Source: Candidatus Berkelbacteria bacterium RIFCSPLOWO2_01_FULL_50_28 (GTDB lineage Bacteria > Patescibacteria > UBA1384 > 2-12-FULL-50-11). Taken from it: 64,000 nt of DNA. Shown here piece by piece: positions 1 through 8,349 of the stretch. The translations under genes were made by a program, and so were the position numbers. The notes beneath the pieces are model-generated. The model did no database searches. It was not told the DNA's origin and saw only the letters and a program-made list of their open reading frames with translations. The stretch is from contig MEZX01000002.1 of assembly GCA_001774395.1 (NCBI GenBank), positions 273,121 to 337,120 of the forward strand, read 5' to 3'. Numbering within the stretch: position 1 is the stretch's first letter; each line of letters begins with the position of its first letter.

Positions 1-6
1 TTTTGA

Positions 7-21
7 CCCGCCACTGGCGGG
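7..21. repeat. Short GC hairpin upstream of dnaB
   Basis: CCCGCC, a 3-nt ACT loop, then GGCGGG form a perfect 6-bp stem. It lies 66 nt before dnaB. It could be the end of a terminator of a gene outside the window or a small dispersed palindrome: a similar GTCCGCC/GGCGGAC hairpin occurs near 21343-21360. No T-run follows. Confidence 0.5.
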
Positions 22-87
22 ACCAAGCTCAAAACACCTCCGACACGATCGGAAAACAACAATCACCGCCCGACCTTAGAGTAAAAA

Positions 88-1449
88 ATGGCAAGAGAAA
101 TTATTGGAAAGTTACCGCCGCAGAATTTAGAGGCCGAGTCAGCCGTACTCGGAGCGGTTTTGGTGAACAAAGAAGCGATGGACAAGGTTGCCGACGTCGT
201 AACGGCCGACGATTTCTACCGCCAGAATCATCAATCAATCTTCCGAGCGGTGCTGCGTCTCTACGAAAAGCGCTCGCCGATCGATCTCGTTACCCTGACC
301 AACGAGTTAGAGGGGGTCAAGGAACTCGACCAGATCGGCGGCGCGGCGTATCTAGCTGAGCTGGTAAACACCGTGCCCACGGCGTTGCATGTTATTCACT
401 ACGCCGAGATAGTTAAGTCTAAATCAGCCCTGCGACGGATTCTGTCGGCGGGCCAAAAGATTGCCGAACTGGGTTACGACGAGGAACGAGAGGTGGGAGA
501 AATAATGAGCGATGCCGAAGCGGCGCTGTTTGCCGTTTCGCGCAAAACGGTTACCGACAACTTCCAACCGATTGCGGACATTCTCGCCACAAGCTTTGAC
601 AGAATCGATCGTCTGCATCGCGAGAAAGGATTATTGCGAGGAGTCCCGACCGGCTTTAAGGGGTTAGACGCCAAACTCTCGGGCTTGCAACCGTCCGATC
701 TGATAATTTTGGCCGCCCGCCCTAGCATGGGAAAGACGACTTTCGCCCTAAACATCGCCCTGAACGCGGCTGTGAAAGCCAAAGTGCCGGTTGGATTTTT
801 CTCGATGGAGCAGTCTCGGGAGCAGATTGTTGACCGGTTACTATGCGCCCAAGCGATGGTTGATGCCTGGAAACTACGCACCGGCAACTTAAGCGAAGAC
901 GATTTTCCAGCCATCGGAATTGCTATGGGAACGCTGGCTGAGGCACCTATCTTTATCGACGACTCGCCGACTTTAACGCCGATTGAAATTCGCACCCGGG
1001 CTCGTCGTTTGCAAGCCGAAAATAAGTTGGGACTGATAATAGTGGACTACCTCCAGCTTTTAGAAGGACGACGTTCCGGACGGGGCGAGATCAACCGAGT
1101 TCAAGAGGTGTCAGATATCTCACGGTCGCTTAAAGCCCTAGCGCGCGAACTTGATGTGCCGGTTTTGGCGCTGTCACAGCTCTCTCGTAATGTTGAAGGA
1201 CGCGAAAAAAAGATCCCGCAGCTGTCGGACCTTCGTGAGAGCGGCTCGATCGAACAAGATGCCGACGTGGTAATGTTCATGTATCGCGACGACTACTACG
1301 ACAAGGACACCGAGCGCAAGGGCATTACCGATATCCTGATTCGCAAACATCGCAACGGGCCGATTGGCGAGGTTGAGCTTCATTTCAAAGCCGAGCAAGC
1401 TCGCTTCTACGACCTAGACCGCAAGACCAAAACAACCAGTTCGGCCTAA
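88..1449 (+). CDS. dnaB: Replicative DNA helicase DnaB
   Basis: Hexameric 5'-3' helicase that unwinds the chromosome at the replication fork and binds primase. The 453-residue product has normal family length. The N-terminal helical domain opens with PPQNLEAESAVLG (residues 10-22). The RecA-like domain carries Walker A RPSMGKTT (211-218) and Walker B LIIVD (316-320), followed by YLQLL. The conserved SQLSR (363-367) and DLRESGSIEQDAD (381-393) segments are present. No intein is inserted in the Walker A region. The start lacks a Shine-Dalgarno sequence and is preceded by GAGTAAAAA. A helicase gene follows after 2 nt, so they are probably cotranscribed. Identification is firm from motifs. Confidence 0.97.
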   Translation: MAREIIGKLPPQNLEAESAVLGAVLVNKEAMDKVADVVTADDFYRQNHQSIFRAVLRLYEKRSPIDLVTLTNELEGVKELDQIGGAAYLAELVNTVPTALHVIHYAEIVKSKSALRRILSAGQKIAELGYDEEREVGEIMSDAEAALFAVSRKTVTDNFQPIADILATSFDRIDRLHREKGLLRGVPTGFKGLDAKLSGLQPSDLIILAARPSMGKTTFALNIALNAAVKAKVPVGFFSMEQSREQIVDRLLCAQAMVDAWKLRTGNLSEDDFPAIGIAMGTLAEAPIFIDDSPTLTPIEIRTRARRLQAENKLGLIIVDYLQLLEGRRSGRGEINRVQEVSDISRSLKALARELDVPVLALSQLSRNVEGREKKIPQLSDLRESGSIEQDADVVMFMYRDDYYDKDTERKGITDILIRKHRNGPIGEVELHFKAEQARFYDLDRKTKTTSSA

Positions 1450-1451
1450 TA

Positions 1452-3323
1452 ATGCCGAAACCTCAAGACGAAACATTATCGGGTTTAAATCCGGCCCAAT
1501 TGGAAGCGGTTAAGGCGACCGAAGGGCCAGTTTTGATTTTTGCTGGGGCAGGTTCTGGTAAAACTAAGTGCTTGACGCATCGCTTTGTGCAAATTATTGA
1601 GGACAAAAAGGCCGCTCTGAGTGAGATCCTCCTCGTAACTTTTACCAATAAGGCTTCCCAGGAGATGGCCAAGCGGGTGCTCGTTCTGTTGGGTCAAGAG
1701 ACGGAAAGTTTCGAGCGTAATCCCAATCTGGCAATGCGGCGATACTTACCTTGGGTTGGGACGTTCCACTCGATTTGCGTGCGCCTCCTGCGTGCCGAAG
1801 CCGAAGCGTTTGGTTTGAAACCGAATTTCAGCATTTTCGATTCCGATGACACTACCAGCCTCATTCGGGACATCCTCAAAGGGTTAAATCTTGATCCTAA
1901 ACAGTACCAGCCGCGCTCGATCGCCGCAGTCATCTCTAACGCCAAAAATGAGCTGATGGGGCCAGACGAATATGCCAAATTTGCTCAGGGTCACTTTCAG
2001 ACTTTGGCGGTTGATGTTTACCGCAAGTACCAGCGTCGTTTGCAAGAGTTGGGGGCGCTAGATTTTGACGATCTGATTGCTGTCACGACTCAATCCCTAC
2101 GCGATAATCCGACGATTTTGGCCAAATATCACTCTCAGTTTAAGTACGTGATGGTCGACGAGTATCAAGACACCAATAACGCCCAGTACGAGCTGACTAA
2201 ACTGTTAATCGAACCGAAAAACCGAAATATCTGCGTGGTGGGTGACGACTTTCAGTCGATTTATTCCTGGCGTGGGGCGAATTTTCAGAACATTTTGAAC
2301 TTCGAACGCGATTTCCCCAGAGCGAATATCTTCAAGTTGGAGCAAAATTATCGTTCGACTAAAACTATTTTGGAAGGAGCTGCCCACATAATTGAAAAAG
2401 TTCGTCGACGTAGCCAAAAAAAACTCTGGACGGCTAACGAAGGCGGAGCGCCGATTACGGTTTTTGAAGCCAACAACGCTTACGCGGAGGCAGATTTTAT
2501 CGTCTCGGAAGTTCGTTCGCTCCAAAGCCTGGGCTACGGTTACAGCGATTTCGCCGTGCTGTATCGCACTAACGCTCAATCACGAATCTTGGAGGAAATT
2601 TTTCTAACTGAGGGCGTGCCGTACCGGTTGATCGGGGCGGTTCGTTTCTACGAGCGACGCGAAGTGAAGGATCTGGTCTCCTATATAAGATTCTTGCAAA
2701 ACCCCGACGACGATTACGCCCGTGACCGGATTGTGAACGTTCCGGCGCGCGGTATTGGGCCGGTAACTCTCCAGAAAGGCGGTCCGAAACTTGAAGCATT
2801 TATTTCCGTTATGGAGCGGTTACGTAATGATTGCGTCCAAGCCACACCGAGTGAAACGCTCGAGCGGATCATCAAAGCGGTCAAATATCTCGAGTACATA
2901 GGCGACGGAACACCGGAAGGCGAGGCTCGGCTCGAAAACGTCGAAGAGTTGGTCAACTTGGCCAGTGAGTTTGAAAACGTCAACGATTTTCTCGAGCATG
3001 TCGCCTTGGTAAGTGATGTCGACTCCTATAATGCCGGTTCTGATGCTGTTACCATGATGACCGTTCACTCCTCTAAGGGGCTCGAGTTTACAGTAGTATT
3101 TTTGGCCGGTATGGAGGAGGGTTTGTTTCCGCATATGAGGGCGTTGGAAGAGGATTCTGAGATGGATGAAGAGCGGCGGCTCTGCTACGTCGGTATGACG
3201 CGAGCCAAAAAAAGACTCTATTTTACCTTGGCGCGCCAACGGCTAATTCACGGCGGTCTAACCGCAACTCTGCCAAGCCGGTTTCTGAGAGAGATTGATG
3301 AAAAGTTACTAGACCGAGTATAA
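1452..3323 (+). CDS. UvrD/PcrA-type superfamily 1 DNA helicase
   Basis: ATP-dependent 3'-5' helicase for nucleotide excision repair, mismatch repair or replication restart. The 623-residue protein has Walker A AGAGSGKT (31-38), Walker B DEYQD (236-240), motif III GDDFQSIYSWRGA (264-276), LEQNYRS (about 296), and near the C terminus TVHSSKGLEF and YVGMTRAKKRLYF (motifs V and VI). It ends soon after motif VI. It therefore lacks the roughly 80-100 residue basic tail of PcrA/UvrD that helps bind RNA polymerase and DNA. It starts 2 nt after dnaB. UvrD, PcrA and Rep cannot be told apart safely from motifs alone, so no symbol is given. Confidence 0.93.
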   Translation: MPKPQDETLSGLNPAQLEAVKATEGPVLIFAGAGSGKTKCLTHRFVQIIEDKKAALSEILLVTFTNKASQEMAKRVLVLLGQETESFERNPNLAMRRYLPWVGTFHSICVRLLRAEAEAFGLKPNFSIFDSDDTTSLIRDILKGLNLDPKQYQPRSIAAVISNAKNELMGPDEYAKFAQGHFQTLAVDVYRKYQRRLQELGALDFDDLIAVTTQSLRDNPTILAKYHSQFKYVMVDEYQDTNNAQYELTKLLIEPKNRNICVVGDDFQSIYSWRGANFQNILNFERDFPRANIFKLEQNYRSTKTILEGAAHIIEKVRRRSQKKLWTANEGGAPITVFEANNAYAEADFIVSEVRSLQSLGYGYSDFAVLYRTNAQSRILEEIFLTEGVPYRLIGAVRFYERREVKDLVSYIRFLQNPDDDYARDRIVNVPARGIGPVTLQKGGPKLEAFISVMERLRNDCVQATPSETLERIIKAVKYLEYIGDGTPEGEARLENVEELVNLASEFENVNDFLEHVALVSDVDSYNAGSDAVTMMTVHSSKGLEFTVVFLAGMEEGLFPHMRALEEDSEMDEERRLCYVGMTRAKKRLYFTLARQRLIHGGLTATLPSRFLREIDEKLLDRV

Positions 3324-3331
3324 TTTGAGCA

Positions 3332-3808
3332 ATGGTGGACGATCAGCTCAAGATAGAAGAATTCAAGATAAATTGGACTGAGATTGTTGAACGGGTGAAG
3401 ATTCTCCACGGGCTCATCACTCTTGCCGTTATTCTGATGACAGTTTTCCTAATAAGTGGGGTGTTCTTGTTTGGGCGGTTAACCACCGAAGGATTCAGTT
3501 GGTACTTACTACTTATTCCGGTTGTTTTTGCCTGTCTGACGTTCAATTACCAAGCTAACCAAATGACGATGGAGGCGGTTGCCGGTTATGCCCGAAGCGT
3601 CTATTCGGGCTGGGATAAGTACTACGGAAGTCACAAGCAGCGCTATCAACTAACCAGTTTTCTGAAGGTCCTACCGCTGCTGTTGCCGTTGCTGATCCCA
3701 TTTTTTGTCGCTCCCGAGATCTTGAGTCTGCAGATTCTGCGATGGGTAGATTTGGCATTATTGGCGTTAGTTATCTTCAACTTCCGTTATAAATTATCCC
3801 GCCCTTGA
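3332..3808 (+). CDS. Small polytopic membrane protein, unknown
   Basis: The 158-residue product is not recognised. It has a short charged cytoplasmic N-terminus (about 22 residues), two adjacent hydrophobic segments (roughly 25-48 and 53-73), a polar loop rich in Tyr, Arg and Lys (about 75-108), and two more hydrophobic segments near the C terminus (about 108-126 and 131-151). A four-helix membrane protein is likely. It begins 8 nt after the helicase stop, so it probably belongs to the same transcript. Nothing in the sequence points to a transported substrate or an enzymatic role. Confidence 0.75.
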   Translation: MVDDQLKIEEFKINWTEIVERVKILHGLITLAVILMTVFLISGVFLFGRLTTEGFSWYLLLIPVVFACLTFNYQANQMTMEAVAGYARSVYSGWDKYYGSHKQRYQLTSFLKVLPLLLPLLIPFFVAPEILSLQILRWVDLALLALVIFNFRYKLSRP

Positions 3809-3949
3809 CCCCGCACTTACAAGCTGACAGCGTTTTGTGCTAACTTTTGCCTTATTATACTTCGATAGAACCGTATTTTGTAAGAAGATCTTAATGACCT
3901 AATCGTGCGACGCTGAAGAGGGGAAAAGTTCAGCTTGTAAGTGCGGGGT
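3808..3949. repeat. 20-bp inverted repeat (ACCCCGCACTTAC arms) in intergenic region
   Basis: Arms at 3808-3827 and 3930-3949 are perfect reverse complements (20 bp), separated by 102 nt of AT-richer sequence. The right arm runs directly into TTGACA (3949-3954). The CCCCGCAC core recurs near 27612, 28344 and 34875-34944, so this belongs to a small repeat set. The structure could be a transcription terminator/attenuator for the upstream operon or a regulatory element of the next gene. The sequence alone does not decide. Confidence 0.7.
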
Positions 3950-3992
3950 TGACACCCCGGTCTGGTGAGGTAGTCTAGGAGGTACTGTAATT

Positions 3993-4952
3993 ATGGCGAC
4001 CACGAAGAAGTGGGGGGGAATATTTCTGGCGACAATCGTACTAGCATCAGCGATGTTTTTGTTGTTCTCTGGTCGCTCTTCGGCCGAGGTTACTCTTGCT
4101 GATCAAACTCTACTTGGCGCCGCAACCAACCTTCATCCGGTGAAAGTGTTCTCTATCAACAGAGACGCCTCGTCGATCAAAGAAGCTTTCAGATTAGCAG
4201 GGGTTAATTTTTATCCAGAGGATCGAATCTCCTACTTTCCTGAGCCCTCATTGGGACTCGGAACGGTCGTGACCGTGCAGAGAGCACTGCCGGTAACGGT
4301 TAGGGACGGCAACACTACCAGGGTAATGCGAAGTTGGGCCAGCACGGTTGGGGGGCTAATAAAAGAAAAAAAGATAATCCTTGGTGACGACGACCGCGTT
4401 GCACCAACGCTCATAACCGCTCTCTCTACCGACACGACTGTCACGATTGTCAGGGTGGCGAGGACGGTTTTGACAGAACATGAAAGTATTAGCTATCAAG
4501 TTATCGAGCAAGAAGACCCAAACATGTGGCGCGGTGAGCGGGTGGTTGACCAAGAAGGGATAGACGGCATTCGAGAGCTAAAGTATCTGCTAATTCGTGA
4601 AAACGGCAGGTTGATTAGTAAAACTCTAATTAGCGACGTAGTGAAGTCTGCAGTCCAGAGTAGGATAATCCGGGTTGGCACTAAATTAAAAATTGGCCAG
4701 ACGCTCTACGGTCTATCAACTTGGTACAGCGGTTATAGTACCGAGGTGGCGATGGATCTGTTTCCGGCCGGCACGAACATTCGTGTTACTAATCTAGATA
4801 ACGGCCTTTCAGTTATTGTTAACGTTGACGGCTGTATCTGCGGCAACGGTCACGCCCTTATCGATTTGAGCCCTCGTCTCTACCAGAAACTTGGCGGCAG
4901 TCTCGGCGCCGGCGTGATGCGAAACATTAGAGTTGAAGAAGTTCTGAATTAG
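3993..4952 (+). CDS. Secreted G5/DUF348 protein with RlpA-like double-psi beta-barrel
   Basis: Probable peptidoglycan-associated or wall-remodelling protein acting outside the membrane. Residues 1-31 form a signal peptide or N-terminal anchor (TTKKW, then a hydrophobic stretch ending near SSA). Residues about 50-150 resemble DUF348 repeats (ALPVTVRDG..., TVGGLIKEKKI). About 150-235 resemble a G5 domain. The C terminus (about 240-319, YGLSTWYSG...AGTNIRVTNLDNG...ALIDLSP) matches an RlpA-like double-psi barrel. The catalytic-type Asp before LSP is present, but the RGPF loop typical of RlpA is replaced by VDGCICGNGH. The architecture resembles Firmicutes YabE and the Rpf-like muralytic enzymes. 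A strong AGGAGG lies 10 nt before the ATG. Confidence 0.85.
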   Translation: MATTKKWGGIFLATIVLASAMFLLFSGRSSAEVTLADQTLLGAATNLHPVKVFSINRDASSIKEAFRLAGVNFYPEDRISYFPEPSLGLGTVVTVQRALPVTVRDGNTTRVMRSWASTVGGLIKEKKIILGDDDRVAPTLITALSTDTTVTIVRVARTVLTEHESISYQVIEQEDPNMWRGERVVDQEGIDGIRELKYLLIRENGRLISKTLISDVVKSAVQSRIIRVGTKLKIGQTLYGLSTWYSGYSTEVAMDLFPAGTNIRVTNLDNGLSVIVNVDGCICGNGHALIDLSPRLYQKLGGSLGAGVMRNIRVEEVLN

Positions 4953-5029
4953 ATATTTGCGAATACCAGGAACTTAGCGGGCCAAGCCCGTTTTTGTAAC
5001 CACTGCATGGTCAGGCAATTTTTGCGAGG

Positions 5030-5175
5030 ATCAGGGGGCCTAGTTGCGAGGCGGCCCCCTAGGCCCTCGCGCTCCCTACCCCCGCACGCTTCTCACAGAG
5101 GTAAGGAGAAAAAGCTTCGAGGGTTCACCCTACGGGCTCCACCGTCCCGGCTAAACCACTCGCTTTTTCGGTTAT
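5030..5175 (+). repeat. Dispersed structured element, copy A1
   Basis: It begins with a long GC hairpin (GCGAGG-AGGGGGCC pairing with GGCCCCCT-AGG-CCCTCGC). Next come the conserved CACGCTTCTCACAGAGGT, GGAGAAAAAGCTTCGAGGGTT and CCACCGTCCCGGCTAAAC blocks, and it ends CCACTCGCTTTTTCGG. AAAAAGC and GCTTTTT can pair to close a second stem ending in a T-run. The same blocks occur at 11091-11288 and, inverted, at 21299-21483. Confidence 0.8.
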
Positions 5176-5264
5176 TAATACCGAAAACCGGCGACTGCCA
5201 CAGCGATTCCGAGTTTGTCGAGAAATCGGAGCGCAGCGAGATCCTTCCGGTGGCGAGGAGTCGG

Positions 5265-5372
5265 TTTTCTCAATGCCCCTGCGGGAAGCGTGGCCAGGGT
5301 GGGGGTGTGGGGGAAGGGTTCGGCCTTCGCAACTTTGAGAACCCTACCCCCACAAAGTTGGTTCAAGGCCTT
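5265..5372 (-). repeat. Dispersed structured element, copy A2 (partial, inverted)
   Basis: Read on the minus strand it gives AAGGCCTTGAACCAACT, then GTGGGGGTAGGGTTC...GAACCCTTCCCCCACAC (hairpin), then CCACCCTGGCCACGCTTCCC. These match the 5' half of copy C at 21299-21483. The downstream half diverges. With copy A1 it makes a head-to-head pair in front of rsmA. Confidence 0.7.
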
Positions 5373-5401
5373 AGCCTAGAGATTTTTCCTTCTTTTTAGA
5401 G

Positions 5402-5407
5402 TAAAAT
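5402..5407 (+). promoter_or_regulatory. -10-like TAAAAT placed for leaderless rsmA mRNA
   Basis: TAAAAT ends 7 nt before the rsmA ATG and no Shine-Dalgarno sequence is present. A transcript started from it would begin at or next to the start codon. No convincing -35 is seen. Confidence 0.5.
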
Positions 5408-5414
5408 ACTCGAT

Positions 5415-6218
5415 ATGAAGCCATCAGAAATTCTCCGCGACTTAAAAAAGTTCCCTAGTAAAATCCTGGGTCAGAACTTTTTGGTGGATGATTCGGCTAT
5501 TGAGGCAATGCTTGAGGCGGCCCAGCTTTCCATGGAGGATACTGTCGTCGAGATCGGTCCGGGGCTTGGCGCCTTAACCTTCCCGTTACTAACGCGCGTA
5601 AACAGAGTTATTGCGATTGAGCAGGATCGCGAGCTGGCAAATTATCTTTATCTCAAAAAGGTGAAAAAATTGACCGTCGTGACCGGCGATGCTTTGAAAG
5701 TTGATTGGACTGTGGCCATTCCCGGGGTGTACAAGATCGTCGCGAACATTCCCTATTCAATAACTTTTCCCTTGCTCAGAAAGATTTTTAGCCTTGATCG
5801 TCCACCAACTCTTGTGGCCCTATTGATCCAGAAAGAGGCGGCTGACCGTTTGATTGCTCCTCCCGGCTCGTCGGAACGCGGCCTGCCAACAGTTAGAACC
5901 GAAGCTAACGCCAGAGCGAAAGTCGTCAAGAGAGTTCCCTCGGGCAGTTTTTACCCACGACCGACGGTGGACGCGTCAATTATCGTCTTTGAGCTGATGC
6001 CAAGCCGCGATGCGGAAGTTTTTTGGCCGGCTGTTGAAGCGGGTTTTCGGCACAAACGACAGACTTTGGCTAACGGCCTGAACAAAGATCTGAAAATTCC
6101 AAAATCAATGCTCGCCGAATTTATCGCCACTATTGGCCAAAAAGAGAAGTGCCGGGCGCAGGAGCTGACGTTTGAAGACTGGGTGGCGCTCTCGAAACTA
6201 CTAACTTCTGTCGAGTAA
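5415..6218 (+). CDS. rsmA: 16S rRNA dimethyladenosine transferase RsmA/KsgA
   Basis: Dimethylates two adjacent adenines in helix 45 of 16S rRNA using S-adenosylmethionine, a late step of small-subunit assembly. The 267-residue length fits the family. The N-terminal SKILGQNFLVD (15-25) is the family signature. Motif I is VVEIGPG (44-50), the acidic ribose-binding position is in IAIEQD (about 66-71), and catalytic motif IV is NIPYS (111-115). The C-terminal helical domain is complete with the FRHKRQTL segment. It is followed after 18 nt by rsmI, so both rRNA methyltransferases are probably coexpressed. Confidence 0.96.
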   Translation: MKPSEILRDLKKFPSKILGQNFLVDDSAIEAMLEAAQLSMEDTVVEIGPGLGALTFPLLTRVNRVIAIEQDRELANYLYLKKVKKLTVVTGDALKVDWTVAIPGVYKIVANIPYSITFPLLRKIFSLDRPPTLVALLIQKEAADRLIAPPGSSERGLPTVRTEANARAKVVKRVPSGSFYPRPTVDASIIVFELMPSRDAEVFWPAVEAGFRHKRQTLANGLNKDLKIPKSMLAEFIATIGQKEKCRAQELTFEDWVALSKLLTSVE

Positions 6219-6236
6219 TCTGGCTCAATTACAAAT

Positions 6237-6896
6237 ATGCTATATATCGTCGCTACACCAATTGGCAATCTACAAGATATCACTCTGCGGGCGCTCGAAA
6301 CCTTAAAAAAGGTCGATTTTATCTACGCTGAAGATACTAGGCGAACTAAACAGCTTCTGACAGCATTTGAGATCCATAAACCAGTGATAAGTCTTCATCA
6401 TCACAGTCCTGAGTCAATTCTCGAAGAAGTTCGGTGCGGCGTCGAGGATGGCAAGGAGATTGCTTACGTAACTGACGCGGGGACACCTGGCATCCAGGAT
6501 CCTGGAGGGAAGCTCGTCGAGAAGCTACGCGACTCGATTGGCTACGAGTTTATCACGCCGATCCCTGGTCCCTCGTCGGTGACGGCCCTTCTCTCCGTTG
6601 CTGGTATTGCTGCTGATAAGTTTAGTTTTATGGGTTTCGTGCCAACCAAAAAAGGTCGAGAAACCTTTATCAGGAAGATTCTTGCCGAAACTGAGCCAGT
6701 TGTATTTTTTGAAACAGCGCCACGATTTTTAAAGCTGCTCGATCAGTTAATCGCTTTAGGTGGCGAAAAGAGGGTTCTAATCGTTGGCCGCGAGCTGACC
6801 AAAAAGTTTGAGCAAATTCAATTCGGCCTACCGGAGGAACTAAAAAAAGATTTCCTAGAGCCGCGCGGCGAGTTTGTTCTTGTTCTGTGCCCCTAA
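6237..6896 (+). CDS. rsmI: 16S rRNA 2'-O-ribose C1402 methyltransferase RsmI
   Basis: Methylates the 2'-OH of C1402 in the 16S rRNA decoding centre. The N-terminal LYIVATPIGNLQDITLRAL (2-20) is the hallmark, followed by AEDTRRTKQLL (about 36) and the SAM-binding VTDAGTPGIQDPG (about 79). PGPSSVTALLSVAG and FMGFVP follow. At 219 residues it is shorter than the roughly 280-residue E. coli enzyme and stops after the tetrapyrrole-methylase core, so the C-terminal helical extension is missing. It lies between rsmA and metG with only 19 nt to metG's GTG. Confidence 0.95.
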   Translation: MLYIVATPIGNLQDITLRALETLKKVDFIYAEDTRRTKQLLTAFEIHKPVISLHHHSPESILEEVRCGVEDGKEIAYVTDAGTPGIQDPGGKLVEKLRDSIGYEFITPIPGPSSVTALLSVAGIAADKFSFMGFVPTKKGRETFIRKILAETEPVVFFETAPRFLKLLDQLIALGGEKRVLIVGRELTKKFEQIQFGLPEELKKDFLEPRGEFVLVLCP

Positions 6897-6903
6897 CTTC
6901 AGG

Positions 6904-6909
6904 CATAAT
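6904..6909 (+). promoter_or_regulatory. -10-like CATAAT before metG GTG start
   Basis: CATAAT ends 6 nt before GTG 6916 with no Shine-Dalgarno sequence, the same geometry as other genes here. It supports the GTG as the true metG start rather than an upstream ATG inside rsmI. Confidence 0.45.
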
Positions 6910-6915
6910 ACTGGG

Positions 6916-8295
6916 GTGAAAAAGACATACATTACTACCAGCATTGCGTATGTAAACGCCGAGCCGCATATCGGCTTTTTGTACGAGCTCTTGGCAGCCG
7001 ATGTTTTGAAGCGTTACCACCAGTCGCAAGATACGGAAGTTTTTTTCCTAACCGGTACTGACGAGCACGGTATTAAGGTTGCCCAAGCGGCCACCAAGGC
7101 CGGCAAGGAGCCGCAACAATTCGTTGACGAAGTTTCCAAAAAATTTGAGCAGTTAGGGAAAAATTTTAATATAAATTTTGACTACTTTATCCGCACCACC
7201 AATCCCGATCATCAAAAATTCGTCCAAGAAAAATGGTTGCAGTTGGCAGAAGCGGGTGTGTTGAAGAAGCGAAAATACACTGGTCTGTACTGCTCCGGTT
7301 GCGAGGCCTTCAAAACTGAAGGAGAAATTGAAGGAGGCAAGTGCGCTATCCACGAAAAAGAGTTAGAGAAAATCGAGGAAGAAAACTGGTTCCTAGACAT
7401 TCAAAATTCGAAATTAGAAATTCGAAATTGGATTGAAACATCGGTATTTCCGGAGAGTCGTCGGCAAGAGGTGATAAATATTCTGGAATCCGGGGCATAC
7501 GACGAGGTGTCTGTATCCCGCTCTAAAGAACGCTACAGTTGGGGCGTGCCGGTGCCGGGCGACGAGGGCCAGATTATGTATGTTTGGGTGGATGCACTAT
7601 TCAACTATATTTCCGCTCTGGAAATAAATGGCAAAACTGACTTATGGCCGGCGGACATCCAAATTGTCGGTAAAGATATTTTGAAGTTCCACGCTATTAT
7701 CTGGCCGGCGTTACTCTTGGCCTGCGGCTACGACTTACCCAAGAAATTATTGGTCCACGGTTTTATCAATGTCGACGGTAAAAAGATGTCCAAATCTTTG
7801 GGTAATGTTATTGCTCCTCAACAGTTGCTCGAGCGCTATGGAGTGGATGCAACACGCTACCTACTCTTTCGTCAGCTGTCGTTCTACGACGACTCTAACT
7901 TTACTTGGGAAGATTTTGACCGCGTCTACAACGGTGACTTGGCTAACGGGTTGGGTAATTTGGTTGCTCGCACTATAGGATTAGTCCGTAGCTCTCTCGA
8001 GCCACTAATACGGACGATTCCGAAAGTTGAACTGCCTGTTTTCCCAGATTTTCAGTACGATCTAGCTACGATCAATCTTCTGATAAATAAGGCCGACCAG
8101 CATATCTCGAAGCATCGCATTTGGGTCAAACCGGAAGACTATACAAAAGAAATCGCCGAGCTAGCAAACCTAATTTGGGAGGTTTCTGACCGGCTGGAGC
8201 CTTTTATGCCGGAAACCGCCGTCGAAATTCGCCGCCAACTAACTGAACTCGACTCAAAGCCTCTTTTCCCCCGTTTGAAAACTGAAACATTGTAA
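6916..8295 (+). CDS. metG: Methionyl-tRNA synthetase, short form
   Basis: Charges tRNA-Met with methionine for initiation and elongation. The first residues (KKTYITTSIAYVNAEPHIG) contain the HIGH-type PHIG. The zinc-binding knuckle region (YCSGCEAF...GKCAIHEKEL) and the KMSKS loop (GKKMSKSLGN, about 289-298) are present. At 459 residues it ends after the anticodon-binding helical domain and lacks the C-terminal EMAP/Trbp111-like domain. GTG 6916 is chosen because an upstream ATG would overlap rsmI and add residues unlike the family. An AT-rich heptamer array (7398-7433) is translated as QNSKLEIRNWI, where the family normally has an ordinary helix. Confidence 0.96.
   Translation: MKKTYITTSIAYVNAEPHIGFLYELLAADVLKRYHQSQDTEVFFLTGTDEHGIKVAQAATKAGKEPQQFVDEVSKKFEQLGKNFNINFDYFIRTTNPDHQKFVQEKWLQLAEAGVLKKRKYTGLYCSGCEAFKTEGEIEGGKCAIHEKELEKIEEENWFLDIQNSKLEIRNWIETSVFPESRRQEVINILESGAYDEVSVSRSKERYSWGVPVPGDEGQIMYVWVDALFNYISALEINGKTDLWPADIQIVGKDILKFHAIIWPALLLACGYDLPKKLLVHGFINVDGKKMSKSLGNVIAPQQLLERYGVDATRYLLFRQLSFYDDSNFTWEDFDRVYNGDLANGLGNLVARTIGLVRSSLEPLIRTIPKVELPVFPDFQYDLATINLLINKADQHISKHRIWVKPEDYTKEIAELANLIWEVSDRLEPFMPETAVEIRRQLTELDSKPLFPRLKTETL
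7398..7433 (+). repeat. Heptamer array translated inside metG
   Basis: About five 7-nt units of the form CAAAATT/CGAAATT/AGAAATT lie in frame inside metG and encode IQNSKLEIRNWI. It matches the intergenic heptamer arrays in sequence and period. Confidence 0.7.
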
Positions 8296-8333
8296 ATTGA
8301 TTGAGAACTGAAAATTGAGAATTGAAAATTTCC
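8283..8333 (+). repeat. Intergenic AT-rich heptamer array between metG and eamA
   Basis: Degenerate 7-nt units (TGAAAAT, TGAGAAT, TGAAAAC). Each unit carries a TTGAAA or TTGAGA string resembling a -35 box. TTGAGA (8315-8320) is exactly 17 nt from TATGCT (8338-8343), so the array may supply the -35 of the next gene. Confidence 0.7.
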
Positions 8334-8343
8334 CAGCTATGCT
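8315..8343 (+). promoter_or_regulatory. Putative promoter of the EamA gene
   Basis: TTGAGA, a 17-nt spacer, then TATGCT, which ends 6 nt before the ATG. No Shine-Dalgarno sequence is present, so a leaderless transcript is expected. Confidence 0.55.
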
Positions 8344-8349
8344 GAATTA

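Larger units (their letters stand above)
4953..5414. other. Long intergenic region holding two copies of a structured repeat
   Basis: 462 nt with no credible gene. It contains one plus-oriented and one minus-oriented copy of the dispersed structured element (see 5030-5175 and 5265-5372), arranged head to head. It ends in the -10-like TAAAAT of rsmA. The open frames that cross it are accidental: they change content between repeat copies and have no ribosome-binding site or family signature. Confidence 0.7.

Noticed and set aside
474..995. 173-residue minus-strand open frame within dnaB
   Set aside because: Opposite-strand shadow of a certain gene; no family signature.
3949..3976. TTGACA...TAGTCT as the promoter of the gene at 3993
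   Set aside because: A start 6-7 nt after TAGTCT would fall beyond the AGGAGG at 3977-3982 and remove the ribosome-binding site; kept only as part of a repeated motif.
5007..5399. A 130-residue plus-strand open frame and a minus-strand frame in the same region before rsmA
   Set aside because: They lie inside the two copies of the dispersed structured element, have no ribosome-binding site, and their sequence changes frame relative to other copies.
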